Assembly (NCBI RefSeq): GCF_012911925.1
Contig: NZ_JAAXKY010000067.1
Location: forward strand, 1-37,854
Length of the DNA stretch: 37,854 nucleotides
Direction: 5' to 3'
DNA from: Pseudonocardia xinjiangensis
Lineage (GTDB): Bacteria > Actinomycetota > Actinomycetes > Mycobacteriales > Pseudonocardiaceae
The notes beneath the pieces were generated by a model that did not search any database, had not been told where the DNA came from, and worked only from the letters and a program-made list of their open reading frames with translations. Made by a program: the position numbers and the translations under genes. Positions 8,264 to 18,300 of this stretch are shown one piece after another; the stretch's first letter is position 1, and each line of letters starts with the position of its first letter.

Positions 8264-11055
8264 CTAGCGCTCCGGCTCGCAACCGTCGGAGCGCAGTGCG
8301 TCGCGGAGGGCGGCGCGGGAGGTGATCCCCAGCTTGGGGAAGACCCGGTAGAGGTTGGCCCCTACCGTCCGGTGCGACAGGTGGAGCACGTGGCCGATCT
8401 CCTTGTTCGTCAGACCGGTGGCGGCGAGCAGCGCGATCTCACGCTCCTGCGCGGTGAGCGACTCCGGGCCGCGCTCGGTCGACGAGGACGTAGCGGCTCC
8501 GGCCGCGCGGAGCTCGGCGCCTGCCCGGGTCGCCCACGGTCGTGCTCCGAGGCGGTCGAAGGTATCGAGCGCCGCGGTGAGCTGCAGGCGCGCTTCGGCG
8601 GCGGCGCGGTCGCGGCGCAGCCGTTCGCCGTATGCGAGACGCACCCGGGCCAGGTCGAACGGCCAGCGCTCGACCCCGCGGACGGCGAGGGCCTCCTCGA
8701 ACAGTCCGGCGGCCCGATCCACGGGGGCGGTCATGGCCGCCGCTCCGCGCACCACGAGGGCGAGCCGCGGGGAGAGCGCGGCGATGCCGGCCTCCTCCAT
8801 CGCGGCGACGTGCGCGGCAGCGGCAGCGGGGCGACGGGTGCGGATCGCGGATTCGACGAGGTCGATCGCGCACCAGAACGCGAGCGGGGCGCGGGGGGCG
8901 AGGGTGCCCGGTGCGCTGATCGCGGCGACGTTCCGGAAGGCCTCCTCCGCGTTGCCCTGACCGAGGGCCGCCAGGGCTCGGGCGCACCGTGAGTAGGACA
9001 GGACGAGGGCCGCGCCGCGCGGCTCGGCCCATCGCGTCATGCGGTCCGCCAGGTCCGTGGCCCGCTCGACGTCACCCCGGCAGCCGGCGAGGAACGCCTG
9101 GCCGAACCAGAAGGGCCACTCGATGAGCCGGTAGCCGTGGAGCGCGCAGAGGCGGAGACCTTCGTCGGCGAGTTCCTGCGCCTCGGTCCACCGGCCGGTC
9201 AACAGGTCGTCCAGGCACAGGTTGACCGCCGCCGCGATGCCCGAGGTGACGGCCCGTCCCTCGCGTCCGTCGCGGACCAGCCGCCAGTGGGGTTCCCGGC
9301 ATTCGGTCATCCGGTCGAGGAAGAAGGCCGCCCGGCCCGTCCAGATGATCTGGACGGGGTCGCCGACGTCCGAGAGCCCGCGGATGATCGTCTCCACCTC
9401 GTCGACCGACGCCGCCGTGGCCCGGGCCGGGCGGTGAAGGTGGTGGCACACAGCGCCAGAACTGTCGGGGCCTCCGGCTGCAACCGCTCGACGGCCGCGG
9501 TGAGCGGCGCCCACAGCTCGGGACGCCCGTCGCCGACGAAGCACACCTGGAGCAACGTGTAGAGCGCCTCGACGAGCGCGCGGTCATCGGCGCGGTAGTC
9601 ACCGCCCTCGGTCTCGATCGCCCCGACCAGGACGCGGTGGGCGGTCTCGACGTCACCCTCGCCGTTCAGCAGTAGGTGAGCGGTGGTGACAGCGGCTTGG
9701 AGCGAGCCGCCGGAATCCGGGTCGGCCCGGCGTGCGTCCTCGAGCAACTGCGGGACGGTGCGCAGCTGGCCGGTCACGTTCGCTCCGACGTAGGCCGCCT
9801 CGGTCAGCCGCCGGCTCCGATCGGCACCGGCCGGGCTCAGGTCCGCCGCCTTGATCATCGCGGCCACCGCGCCGACCCCGTCACCGCGGCCGAGCACCCG
9901 CCGCGCCACGTGCTCGAGCAGGCGGGCGACCCGCTCGTCCGGACCCGGCGTCGCGTCCGCGAGGTGCCACGCCCGCAGCTCCGGATCATCCGTGAGTACG
10001 TCCGCCAGCGCCCGATGGGCCCATCGGCGGTCCTCCTCGGTGGCGAACCCCACCACCGTCGACCGGACCAGCGGATGACGGAAAACCAGCCGGCCCGTCC
10101 CCTGGTCGACGCCGACCAGCCGGTCCCGCTCCGCCGGTTGCAGGTCACACAGTGCACGTCCGCGAGCGGCGGCCTGCAGCACACCCAGGTCACCGGTGCC
10201 CTCCAGCGCCGCGAGCAGGAGCACCCGACGGGTGGCGGCGGGAAGCTCGGTCACGCGGGAGGCGAAGAGCATGCGCAGCCGCCTGCTCAGCGGCAGGACC
10301 GTCGGCAACGCCTCCCGCGCGATGCGCTGCGCCGCGGTGATCACCGCACGCAGCTCCAGCAGTGCCAGCGGATTTCCCTCCGCTTCGGCCAGCACTCGCC
10401 GGCGCACCGCGGCGGCGAGGGTCGGGAACCGGGCCCCCAGCAGACCCGCCGCCGCGTCCTCGTCGAGCGGCTGCACCTCGTCCTCGGGCAGCCCGCTGCT
10501 GTCCAGGAAGCTCGCCGCCGCTGTGCGCGACGCCGCGAGCAGCCCGACCCGGCTCCCGGCCAGCCGGCGCGCGACGAACCCCAGCGCGGCGGTACTGGAC
10601 CGGTCGAGCCAGTGCAGATCGTCCACGATCACCAGCAGCGGACGCGCCGCCGCCGCCCCCCGCAGCAGCGCCAGCACCGCGGTGAACGTGGTCAGCCGGT
10701 CGGCCGGCGCGTCGTCGCCGGTGCCCAGCGCCGCCGAGAGCGCGCGGAGATGCGCCGGAGCGAGCCGGTCGAACTCCTCCGTCAACGGAAGGAGCAGCTG
10801 CCTGAGCCCGGAGAAGGCCACCGCGGTCTCGAACTCGGCGCCGGCCGCCCGCAGCAGCCGCGTCCCGCTCGCCGATGCCGTCTCCGCGGCGGCGTCGAGC
10901 AGCACGGTCTTGCCCACACCGGGTTCGCCCGACAGCAACAGCGCCTCGCCGCCGGTGGCGGCCCGGTCCAGGAAGGACCGGATCCGGTCGAGCTCTCGCG
11001 TGCGCCCGACCAGACTGCCCGCCACACCCGACCGGCGAGCGTCGACGTCGACCAC
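8264..11055 (-). pseudogene. LuxR-family LAL-type ATP-binding regulator, broken by one frameshift
   Basis: Two minus-strand frames together make a complete regulator of about 930 residues. The first (from GTG 11055) has Walker A GEPGVGKT at residues 43-50, Walker B LLVIVDDLHWLD and an MalT-like ATPase/helical region. It runs correctly to ALCATTFT. The second carries on with PARATAASVDEVETIIRGL, TPR-like helices and a C-terminal LuxR helix-turn-helix (LTAQEREIALLAATGLTNKEIG...HRTVGANLYRVFPKLGI). At 9431-9432 one base is missing between the two; a fourth C in the GCCC run would restore the frame. It is either a recent frameshift mutation or a sequencing error. If intact it would be an ATP-dependent activator. 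The GTG start has GAGGGG upstream; an ATG at 11211 in the same frame precedes unconvincing sequence. Confidence 0.8.
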
Positions 11056-11215
11056 CGACTCGCCCCTCGTCGTCAGCCCCCCGGCGGTCGGGCAGCTTAC
11101 GGTCCGGACCAGGGACCGTCGACCGAGTCGAGCCCATGGACGGCTTCCCGGCCCTGGTTCGCCGCAGTCCGGGGGCACCGGTTGCACCGGATGCACCGGA
11201 TGGAGCGCCACCCGG

Positions 11216-12252
11216 TTACCGCAGCACGAGGACGGCCAGCCGGGATCCGGCGAGCGCCACGGGGATCCTGCGCTCCACGGAGAACTCCGACGGTGCGGGA
11301 CGGCTCTCCGGGACGAGGAGGACGGCGGTCCCGCCCGGCTCGAGAACCCGGCGGACCTCCTGCCCGAGAAGCCCCGGGCTGCGGGCCAGCAGCCCGGCCC
11401 GCTCGACCAGCCGGCCCCACGGGGGGTTCAGCAGTACCCGCCGGACCCCGGCGGTCGCGACGGGAAGGGCGCCGGCGTCGGCCCGAGCCCAGCGCACCGG
11501 CGCTCCGCGGCCGTTGTGGGTGGACGCGGCCAGCGCGGCAGGATCGACGTCCATGCCCGTCGCGAAGGCCCCGGTGTGGGCCGCCTCGATCGCGAGGGTG
11601 CCCGCGCCGCAGCACGGGTCGAGCACCCGCTCGCCCGCCCGGACACCCGCGAGGACCACCATCGCCGCCGCCAGCGGTGGATGCAGCGATCCGGGCACGC
11701 CGACGGTCTTCCACTGCCTGCGGTGCAAGGGTCGCGCCCCGACCCGGACGGCGACGGTCGCCCGGTCCTCGACGATCGTCACCCGCCAGCTCAGGCCGCC
11801 CTCCGGGGGCCGGGCTCCGGCACGCCGCGGGTGGTAGGCCAGGCCGAGCCGGCCGGCCAGGGCCGCACCGACCGCGTCCTCCACGTCGAAGCGGGTGAAC
11901 CCCCGACGCCCGAGGAACGACGCCGAGACGTCGACGGAGTGGCCCGGTGGCCCTCCGCACCGGGCCCGCACCGCCAGGACGGAGCCCAGGTCCACGGCCG
12001 CCAACCCGCGTGCCAGCCGCGCGAGATCGGTCCGGCTCGCCCGATCCCCTCGATCTCGGCGGCGACGACGAACACGTCGTCGGCGGTGGCCAGGGCCGTC
12101 ACCCCGGTCGCGGCCGTCTCCGACACGACGAACCGGACCTCACGGTGGCCTGCGGCCACCACCTCGCCCAGTGCCCGCCTGCCGATCTCGGAGGCCAGCA
12201 GGTCCTCGATCCCCCGAACACAACGCGCCACGAGGCACGCTCCTGCTCGCAC
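11216..12252 (-). pseudogene. Trm11/RlmL-like nucleic-acid methyltransferase, broken by one frameshift
   Basis: The ATG at 12252 opens a frame (MRAGACLVARCVRGIEDLLA) that looks like the N-terminal substrate-binding part of TRM11/RlmL-type methyltransferases. It makes sense to VVAAEIEG. Another frame then continues DRASRTDLARLARGLAAVDLGSV to the stop at 11216. This second part has the SAM-binding loop VLDPCCGAGTLAIEAA, the acidic MDVD, and the catalytic LLNPPWG (NPPW/Y motif of N-methyltransferases). Family members methylate guanine N2 or similar sites in tRNA or rRNA. One base is missing at about 12046-12049, in a GGGG run. As at the LuxR gene downstream, one extra G would restore a protein of about 345 residues. 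It may be truly broken or a sequencing error. Confidence 0.78.
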
Positions 12253-12276
12253 TGCTCTTCTCCCACGCCGCGACCC

Positions 12277-12297
12277 GGGACGGCCGCAGACCGTCCC
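12277..12297. terminator. Short hairpin between zinc-ribbon and methyltransferase genes
   Basis: GGGACGG (12277-12283) pairs perfectly with CCGTCCC (12291-12297) around a 7-base loop. It lies in the 130-base gap between two minus-strand genes. There is no T-run, so a terminator or attenuator role is only a suggestion. Confidence 0.35.
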
Positions 12298-12382
12298 GCA
12301 TCACCCACGGCGGGGTACGCCCCGTCGACCGCAGGCGGGGTCAGTGACGTCGGAAGAAGAAGCTCACGGGCGCGAGGCTAGA

Positions 12383-12580
12383 TCAGCGGGGATCGGCGGG
12401 GCGATCGGTTATCAGCGCGGCCGGATCGCTCTCGCGGGGACTGCCGCAGCGCCAGCAGCGGTGCGGCGACTCCGGCGACGGGACGGCGTGACACTCCGGG
12501 CAGAGCTGGTCGAGCCAGCAGACCGGGTCGCCACCCTCGGTGGAGTCAGCCGGCACGGGAGCCCCCTCTGTGTCGCGCAC
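12383..12580 (-). CDS. Small zinc-ribbon protein
   Basis: A 65-residue protein with two cysteine pairs, CPEC at about 27-30 and CWRC at about 42-45, separated by HAVPSPESPHR. Paired CxxC knuckles mark a zinc ribbon. It starts 15 bases after the DUF5313 gene stop on the same strand, suggesting co-transcription. It has no signal peptide or membrane segment. The role is unknown; such small ribbons often bind nucleic acid or a protein partner. The cysteine spacing makes it likely real despite its size. Confidence 0.6.
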   Translation of the reverse strand: MRDTEGAPVPADSTEGGDPVCWLDQLCPECHAVPSPESPHRCWRCGSPRESDPAALITDRPADPR

Positions 12581-12595
12581 CCTCTACCGGGAGGT

Positions 12596-13018
12596 CTACT
12601 CGGAGCCGGGCGAGTTGTCGCCCTGGCGGTACCGCTCGGCATAGCGCCGGTCCGCCTCGGCGTGTTCCTCCGCGTGTGCGGCGTACCGCACCGACTGCAG
12701 GGTGCCCCGCGGGTACCCGGCCTTGCGGGCGCGGTGCTCGGTGGCCTCCTCGAGGTACGCGGCGGCGTAGATCATCCCGACCACGGCACCGCCGAGCACG
12801 GCGACCAGCCGGACCCACAGCTCGCCGGGCATCAGCAGGACGATGGCGGCCGCGAACGGCACCACCTGCACCAGCGAGCGGAGCATCTGCCGCGCCTGCC
12901 ACGTTCCCGTGGTGAGGTCGTGCAGCACCCACTCGCGGTACGCCGCGGGAAGGCCGAAGCCGAAGGCGTACATCAGCCATTGCGCCGGGTTCGGTCGCCG
13001 CCGTGTGGCCTGGCTCAT
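12596..13018 (-). CDS. DUF5313 family membrane protein
   Basis: A 140-residue protein that opens with RRRPNPAQWLMYAFGFGLPAAYREWVLHDLTTGTWQ, where RPNP-QWL-YAFG-LP--YREWVLHD is the hallmark of DUF5313 as I know it. Two membrane segments follow (about 55-75, VVPFAAAIVLLMPG, and 79-97, VRLVAVLGGAVVGMIYAAA). The tail is charged (HAEEHAEADRRYAERYRQGD). Function is unknown. The ATG at 13018 is chosen over upstream frame extension because the family homology begins here; GGGG lies close before it. The gene is divergent from the MarR gene, with 56 bases between. Confidence 0.8.
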   Translation of the reverse strand: MSQATRRRPNPAQWLMYAFGFGLPAAYREWVLHDLTTGTWQARQMLRSLVQVVPFAAAIVLLMPGELWVRLVAVLGGAVVGMIYAAAYLEEATEHRARKAGYPRGTLQSVRYAAHAEEHAEADRRYAERYRQGDNSPGSE

Positions 13019-13074
13019 GCGTACCCCAATGCTTTGTGCCCCAACAGCCATGGCACCAAGAGTACGCTCGGGCC

Positions 13075-13608
13075 GTGTCCGGAAGACAGGTGCGTGACGC
13101 ACCCGACGCTGCCGTTCTGGTCGATCCCCTGCAACTCGATCGCCAGGTCTGCTTCGCCTTGTCCGTCGCGGCGCGCACCGTCGTCGCGCTCTACCGGCCG
13201 CTCCTCGAACCGATGGGGCTGACCCATCCGCAGTACCTCGTGATGCTCGCGCTGTGGGAGCGCTCGCCACGGTCGGTCAAGGACCTGAGCGGAGCGCTCG
13301 CCCTCGATCCCGGAACGCTGTCCCCCCTGCTCAAGCGGCTCGAGACGGCCGGACTGGTGACGCGAGGGCGGGACCGGTCCGACGAACGGGTCCTGGCGGT
13401 CACGCTGACCGAGGCCGGTCGCAGGCTGCGGGCCGAGGCCGAGAAGGTGCCCCCCGCGATCGTCGCCCGCCTGGGCATGGAGATCTCGGAGCTGGAGGAC
13501 CTGCACGGAGCGCTCACCCGCGTGATCGCCGCGGCCCGGGAGGCCCCCGACGTCCCGCCGGACGGCGGCGACGCTGCCACCGACCACGGCAGGCGCCCGC
13601 GGCGGTAG
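13075..13608 (+). CDS. MarR family regulator, OhrR-like
   Basis: A 177-residue winged-helix repressor. LDRQVCFALSVAARTVVALYRPLLEPMGLTHPQYLVMLALWE matches the start of OhrR-type peroxide sensors, with the reactive cysteine as Cys26 from this start. The helix-turn-helix (SVKDLSGALALDPGTLSPLLKRLETAGLV) and wing (RDRSDERVLAVTLTEAG) are complete. OhrR proteins sense organic hydroperoxides by oxidation of that cysteine and usually control an adjacent ohr gene; no ohr is present here. The divergent DUF5313 gene is the nearest possible target. The start is GTG; a second GTG at 13090 is possible. The gap holds GTGCC...GGCAC around GCCATGGC (about 13036-13054), a possible operator. Confidence 0.88.
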   Translation: MSGRQVRDAPDAAVLVDPLQLDRQVCFALSVAARTVVALYRPLLEPMGLTHPQYLVMLALWERSPRSVKDLSGALALDPGTLSPLLKRLETAGLVTRGRDRSDERVLAVTLTEAGRRLRAEAEKVPPAIVARLGMEISELEDLHGALTRVIAAAREAPDVPPDGGDAATDHGRRPRR

Positions 13609-13626
13609 CGAACGACGGCACGACGG

Positions 13627-14142
13627 TCACCGGCTCGCGCTGGTCCCCTCCTCCAGCGCGTGCCGCAGTGCCCGCAAGGCGTAGTACGTGCGCGACTTCA
13701 CCGTGCCCCGCGGCACACCGAGCCGCTCCGCGGCCTCGGCAACCGACCTGCCCTCGTAGTAGACCGCGACCAGGACGTCCCGATGCTCGGGTGTGAGCCC
13801 CCCGAGGGCGGCGGCGAGGACGAAGCGCTGCGTCGCCGTCTCGACGTCATCGACCCTGGGCCCGTCGTGCAGCAGAGCGTCGTCCCATCCGGCCACCGGC
13901 CGCGCCGCGTCCGAGCGCCGCAGGTCGGTGACGAGGTTGCGGGCCACGGTGAACAACCAGCCCCGCAGCGCGTCGGAACCCGGGTCCAGGTGCTCGGCCC
14001 GCCTCCAGGCACGCACCAGCGTCTCCTGCACCACGTCCTCGGCCCGCACGCGGTCCCCGGTCAGCCGCACGACGAAAGCGAACAACGGACCGGCCGCATC
14101 GTCGTACAGCGAACGGACGAACGCTTCCGCCTGCGCGGTCAC
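13627..14142 (-). CDS. ECF RNA polymerase sigma factor, SigL-like
   Basis: A 171-residue ECF sigma factor with the two conserved regions and little else. Region 2 covers about residues 8-75 (AFVRSLYDDAAGPLFAFVVRLTGD, then AEDVVQETLVRAWRRAEHL and GWLFTVARNLVTDLRRS). Region 4 covers about 115-165 (LTPEHRDVLVAVYYEGRSVAEAAERLGVPRGTVKSRTYYALRALRHAL). The pattern resembles mycobacterial SigL. The start is GTG 14142 with GGAAAGG upstream. No zinc-finger anti-sigma gene is adjacent: the upstream neighbour is a flavoprotein and the downstream neighbour converges. Control must therefore be by transcription or by a partner elsewhere. Confidence 0.92.
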   Translation of the reverse strand: MTAQAEAFVRSLYDDAAGPLFAFVVRLTGDRVRAEDVVQETLVRAWRRAEHLDPGSDALRGWLFTVARNLVTDLRRSDAARPVAGWDDALLHDGPRVDDVETATQRFVLAAALGGLTPEHRDVLVAVYYEGRSVAEAAERLGVPRGTVKSRTYYALRALRHALEEGTSASR

Positions 14143-14173
14143 GGGCCGACCTTTCCGTGAACACGCCCCACCG

Positions 14174-15382
14174 TCAGACGATCGGGCTGGCCGGGTCGAG
14201 ACCGAGCAGGACCCGACCGGCGAGCTCGAAGTGCATCGGGGCGACGTTGCCGTGCTGCATCGCCGCCATCCCGTCCCGGAAGACGTGTTCGAGCCGGTTG
14301 TCGGTGTAGAGGGACGTCGAGCTGCCCAGCTCGTACATGGCGACCAGCACCTCGCGGCTGACCTGCCCCGCGTGGGCCATGGCCGCGTGCAGCGCCCCGC
14401 GGAGCCCGAGGCCGGGCTCCGAACCGGCCGCGGCCGCGGCGTCCAGGTCACCGGCGGCGGAGAGCAGCAGCAGCTTCGCCGCCCGCAGGGACGCCTCAGC
14501 TGCCGCGATCGCGGACTGCACCCGCAGCTGCGCGGACAGGAGGTTGCCGTCCATCCCACGCTTCTCCCCGACGAGGCGCGCCACTTCGTCGACGGCGCCG
14601 CGGGCCACCCCGAGAACCACCGCGGCGCAGCCGGGGATGACCAGGCTGGCCGCGGGGATGCGGTACAGCGGACCGTCGAGCCGGGCCCGGCCGCCCAGCG
14701 CCAGCACGGAGTCGTCCGGGACGAACACGTCATCGAGCACCACACTGGCGCTGCCCGAACCACGCACACCGGTGGTGTGCCAGCTGTCCAGCACCTGCAC
14801 CTGGTCGCGGGGCAGGAAGAACACCCGCAGGTCGAGCACCCCCGCATCGGTGAGCCGCGGCTGGTCCCCGTCCTGCACGAACGCGATCAGGGATATCCAC
14901 TCGGCGGAGTCGACACCGGTGAGGAGGTCCCAGCGGCCGGTGAGCCGGAACCCGCCCTCGACGGGCTGCGCCGGCAACGGCCTGCCGGAGTTGGCGATCA
15001 CGGGGTCGGGGTCCTCGCCCCAGATGCGGGCGACCCCGGCCTCGGGCAGGTACGCCGCACAGAGGCCGAAGTTGGCGTTCCACACGAGCAGCCCCGTGGA
15101 CGCGTCGATCCGGCCGAACTCCTCGTAGATGCCGAGCGCGCAGGCCAGCGGGAGTTCGAAGCCGCCCAGCTCCTGCGGGGTGAGCAGGCGGAAGGCACCG
15201 GCCGAGCGCAGCGCCTCGACCAGCGTCGGGGTCGCCTTGCGGATCTCGTCGGACCGGTCGCGTTCGGCCTCGATCACCGGCTTGAGCAGTGCCGGGAGCC
15301 GGCCGGGATCGACGTCGAGCGCAGCGTGCAGGGAGGTAGCGGAAGTCGTCACACCCTGCAGGCGTGAGAACGCCTCGCACAT
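14174..15382 (-). CDS. Acyl-CoA dehydrogenase-fold flavoprotein (possible flavin-dependent monooxygenase)
   Basis: About 402 residues with the acyl-CoA dehydrogenase fold. The N-terminal helical domain contains LRSAGAFRLLTPQELGGFELP. The middle beta domain contains GRWDLLTGVDSAEWISLIA and DSWHTTGVRGSGSASVVLDDVFVP. The C-terminal helices are of the Acyl-CoA_dh_2 / HpaB_C-like type (ASLRAAKLLLLSAAGDLDA, then LGSSTSLYTDNRLEHVFRD). This C-terminal form is common in two-component flavin monooxygenases such as DszC or HsaA relatives, where a separate reductase supplies reduced flavin; no reductase gene is near. The ATG at 15382 follows the upstream gene's stop by 9 bases, but GTG at 15352 (MTTSATSLHAA) is as plausible. 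The substrate is unknown. Confidence 0.82.
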   Translation of the reverse strand: MCEAFSRLQGVTTSATSLHAALDVDPGRLPALLKPVIEAERDRSDEIRKATPTLVEALRSAGAFRLLTPQELGGFELPLACALGIYEEFGRIDASTGLLVWNANFGLCAAYLPEAGVARIWGEDPDPVIANSGRPLPAQPVEGGFRLTGRWDLLTGVDSAEWISLIAFVQDGDQPRLTDAGVLDLRVFFLPRDQVQVLDSWHTTGVRGSGSASVVLDDVFVPDDSVLALGGRARLDGPLYRIPAASLVIPGCAAVVLGVARGAVDEVARLVGEKRGMDGNLLSAQLRVQSAIAAAEASLRAAKLLLLSAAGDLDAAAAAGSEPGLGLRGALHAAMAHAGQVSREVLVAMYELGSSTSLYTDNRLEHVFRDGMAAMQHGNVAPMHFELAGRVLLGLDPASPIV

Positions 15383-15390
15383 CGTGCGAG

Positions 15391-18300
15391 TCAGTCCGTC
15401 CAGGTGACCGGAGGCTCCGGCTCGTAGCTGCAGAACGCACCGGTACGCACGCAGCGCCGCAGGTGCCGGGCGAGCTCGGGGTGGACCTGCTCGATCTTCC
15501 GGACCGCGTAGGCGATCCGCGCCCGGACCGCGGTGCGGGCGCGCTCGCCACCGCTGCCCGGGCCGGCCTGTCTCGCGCGTCCGGCCAGCCCGTAGGCGGC
15601 CGCCAGCTGCCGGGCGAGCTGGTCCCGCTCGTCCCCGGCCCGGGCCGACCGGGCCGCGTCGCCTGCGGCGTCGGCGGCGGCCAGCTCCTGCTCCAGCTCG
15701 CCCAGCCGGCGTCGGTAGGCGCTGGTGGCCTCCCCGTCGAGGACCGGTCCGAGGTCACCCTGCAGCACGCCGCCGTCGCCCATCAGGTCGACGGCCGACA
15801 GCTCGCGCCCCGGCGCCAGCAGCAGCCGGTGCAGGTCGCGCATGCCCTTGGTGTCGCGCACCCGCGCCTCCCGGCCGCCGTAGCGCAGCGACCAGATCTC
15901 CCCGTTCCGGCGCAGCTGTGCCACCGCGCGGGCCGGCGCCGGCCCGTCCCGGGTGGGCGCGGTGGCGTCGAGCAGACGCCGCAGCTCGGTCACCCGCTCC
16001 GGGACGTCGAGCTCCTCGTAGGTGGCCAGTGCCAGCCGGGCCGCCGCGGTGTCGCCGAGCAGCACGGCCGCGTCGCGCCGTGCTCTGGCCGCGAGCAGGG
16101 GAGCTCCGAGGCGGGTGTTGACGTCGACGGCGGCGGCGAGGTGGGCGGCGGCCTCCTCCGAGCGGCCGAGCACGGCGGCGAGCAGCCCCAGGTGCCGGTG
16201 CACCGATCCGCGCAGCGCCGCCCCGATGCCCTCCACGACCATCCGGTCGGCGAACGGGGTGAGCTCGCGGTGGAGCCACTCGGCGACGGGATGCCCGCCG
16301 ACGACGGCGACGGCATCCGCGGCCTGGGCGAGCATCGGAAGCCACTCGGAGTCGTGATGCGCCCCGGGAAGTGCGTCGACCACGGCGTCCAACCGCGCAC
16401 TGGCCTCCGTGCGACGACCGGCGGCGGCGAGCATGAAGGACCCTGCCACCGACACCCACAGCCCCGGCGACTCCTGCGGCAGGTGCACCAACATCGACTC
16501 GATCGTCGCGGCGTCGGCACGTTCTTCGGCAGCCATGATGATGTTGGTCAGACGCAGGACTCCCGCGTTGCCCCCGCCGCCCTCCACCCCGATCTTCTCG
16601 ACCTGTGTCAACAGCTGCTCGCAGCGGTCCCACGCACCGACCTGCACGGCCTGCATCGCCCGCCAGAGCGGCACGTACCAGTCGTAGGCGGGCTGGGAGA
16701 TCCGCGCGGCGGCACGTGCGTACGCGCCGATCTCGGCGTCGACGGCAGCGATGTCGCCCAGCTCGAGCAGCGCGACCAGGCGCAGCCTGCGCCCCAGCAG
16801 CTCCACCTCCGGGTCGCCGAGCGCCTCCCCGATCCGCACGACCTCCGCGGCATCGGCGCTGCGGCGTTCGCTCCACTCCGGTCCCGCAATCGCGTCGCAG
16901 TGCGCCGCGAGCGCCTCGGCGAGCGCACGGATGTCGTCGGCGGACCGGGCCAGGACCACGGCCTCGCCCGCCAACGCGCGGCGCCGGGGTTCGGCGTCGG
17001 TCATCGACAGCGCGACGGACAGCCGGGCCCGCAGCCGGGCCCGCAGCGCGACGGTGGCGCGCCGGTCCGGCGCGTGCGGACAGGCGTCCAGCCGTTGGAG
17101 CACGTCGCTCAGCAAGCCGACCTGCTCCGCGTCGACCAGCGGCACCTCGAAACCCGCGGGGCCACCTGCGAACCCGAGTGCGGCGCGCCCGGCCAGCGTG
17201 AGCTCGCCCGCTGCCCGGGCGAGCGCGGCGGCCTCCCGGTACATCGCCCGGGCGGCGGGCGTCTCACCGAGTGCGTGCCGGGCATCGGCCGAGGCGAGCA
17301 GCAACCGGGCACGCAGGGCGTCGTCGGCGGGTGCGGCGGCGAGCATCGCCAGCCCGCGCTCGGCCGCGACGGCCGCTGTGGCGTAGCCGCGCACCCCCAT
17401 TGCCGCCTCGGCCGCGACGAGGGCGTGGCCCGCCGCCCTCGCGGCGGCTTCCCCGCGGGTCCCGGCGCTGTAGGCGTGGTGGGCGATCCGAGCCGACACG
17501 CCGGGCTGTCCGGCGGCCTTCTCCAGCGCCGTCGCGGCACTGCGGTGCCACCGCGATGCCGCGACCGGACCGAGCTCCTCATAGACGGTCTCCCGGAACA
17601 GGTCGTGGGCGAAGCGGGCGCGGGCGGGGGTCAGCCGGCCGAGGACGCCGCCCCTCCGGGCGGCTTCGAGCGCCCCGAGTACCTCCTCCGGATCGCGGTC
17701 CAGCATCGCCGAGACGAGCTCGACGTCGAACTCGATGTCGAGCACGGACGCCGCGTCGATAACGCTCCGCGCGTCAGGAGGCAGTGCGGCGAGCTTCCCG
17801 TCGAGCGCGTCCCTGATGGTGGCCGGGAGGCCGCCGACTCCGGTGTGGTCCGCGCGCACCAGTTCGCGGACGAACAACGGGTTGCCGCCCGTCCGGCGGT
17901 GCAGTGCCGCCGCATCGTCGGCGCTGAGCGCGCGCCCCGCGTCGGCCGTGGAGAGCACACCCACGTCGGCCTCGCTCAGGCCCGCCAGCTCCAGGACCAT
18001 CGCCGGACCGCGCAGGGCCGCCCGCACCGACGCGAGGCTCTCCGTCCGCCACGTGCAGAGCACGACCACCGGCATGCCGCGCAGCAGGGGCGCGAGCAGC
18101 GCCACCAGCTCCGCGGAGGCGGGGTCGGCCCACTGCAGGTCGTCCAGCACGACGAGCACGGGAGCCGACCCGGCAGCGGCCCGGAGCACCCCGGTCAGCT
18201 CGTCGACGAGCTGGACACCGGCGCCGGGGTCGCGCTCCGGTCCTGCCGGCCACTCCTGCCCGAGCCCGCGCAGCGCGGCCGTCCACGGCCACAGCGCTCG

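Noticed and set aside
10196..13222. A 1008-codon plus-strand open frame across the LuxR and methyltransferase genes
   Set aside because: It has low-complexity Ser/Arg/Pro composition and runs antisense to clear Walker, SAM-binding and zinc-ribbon motifs.
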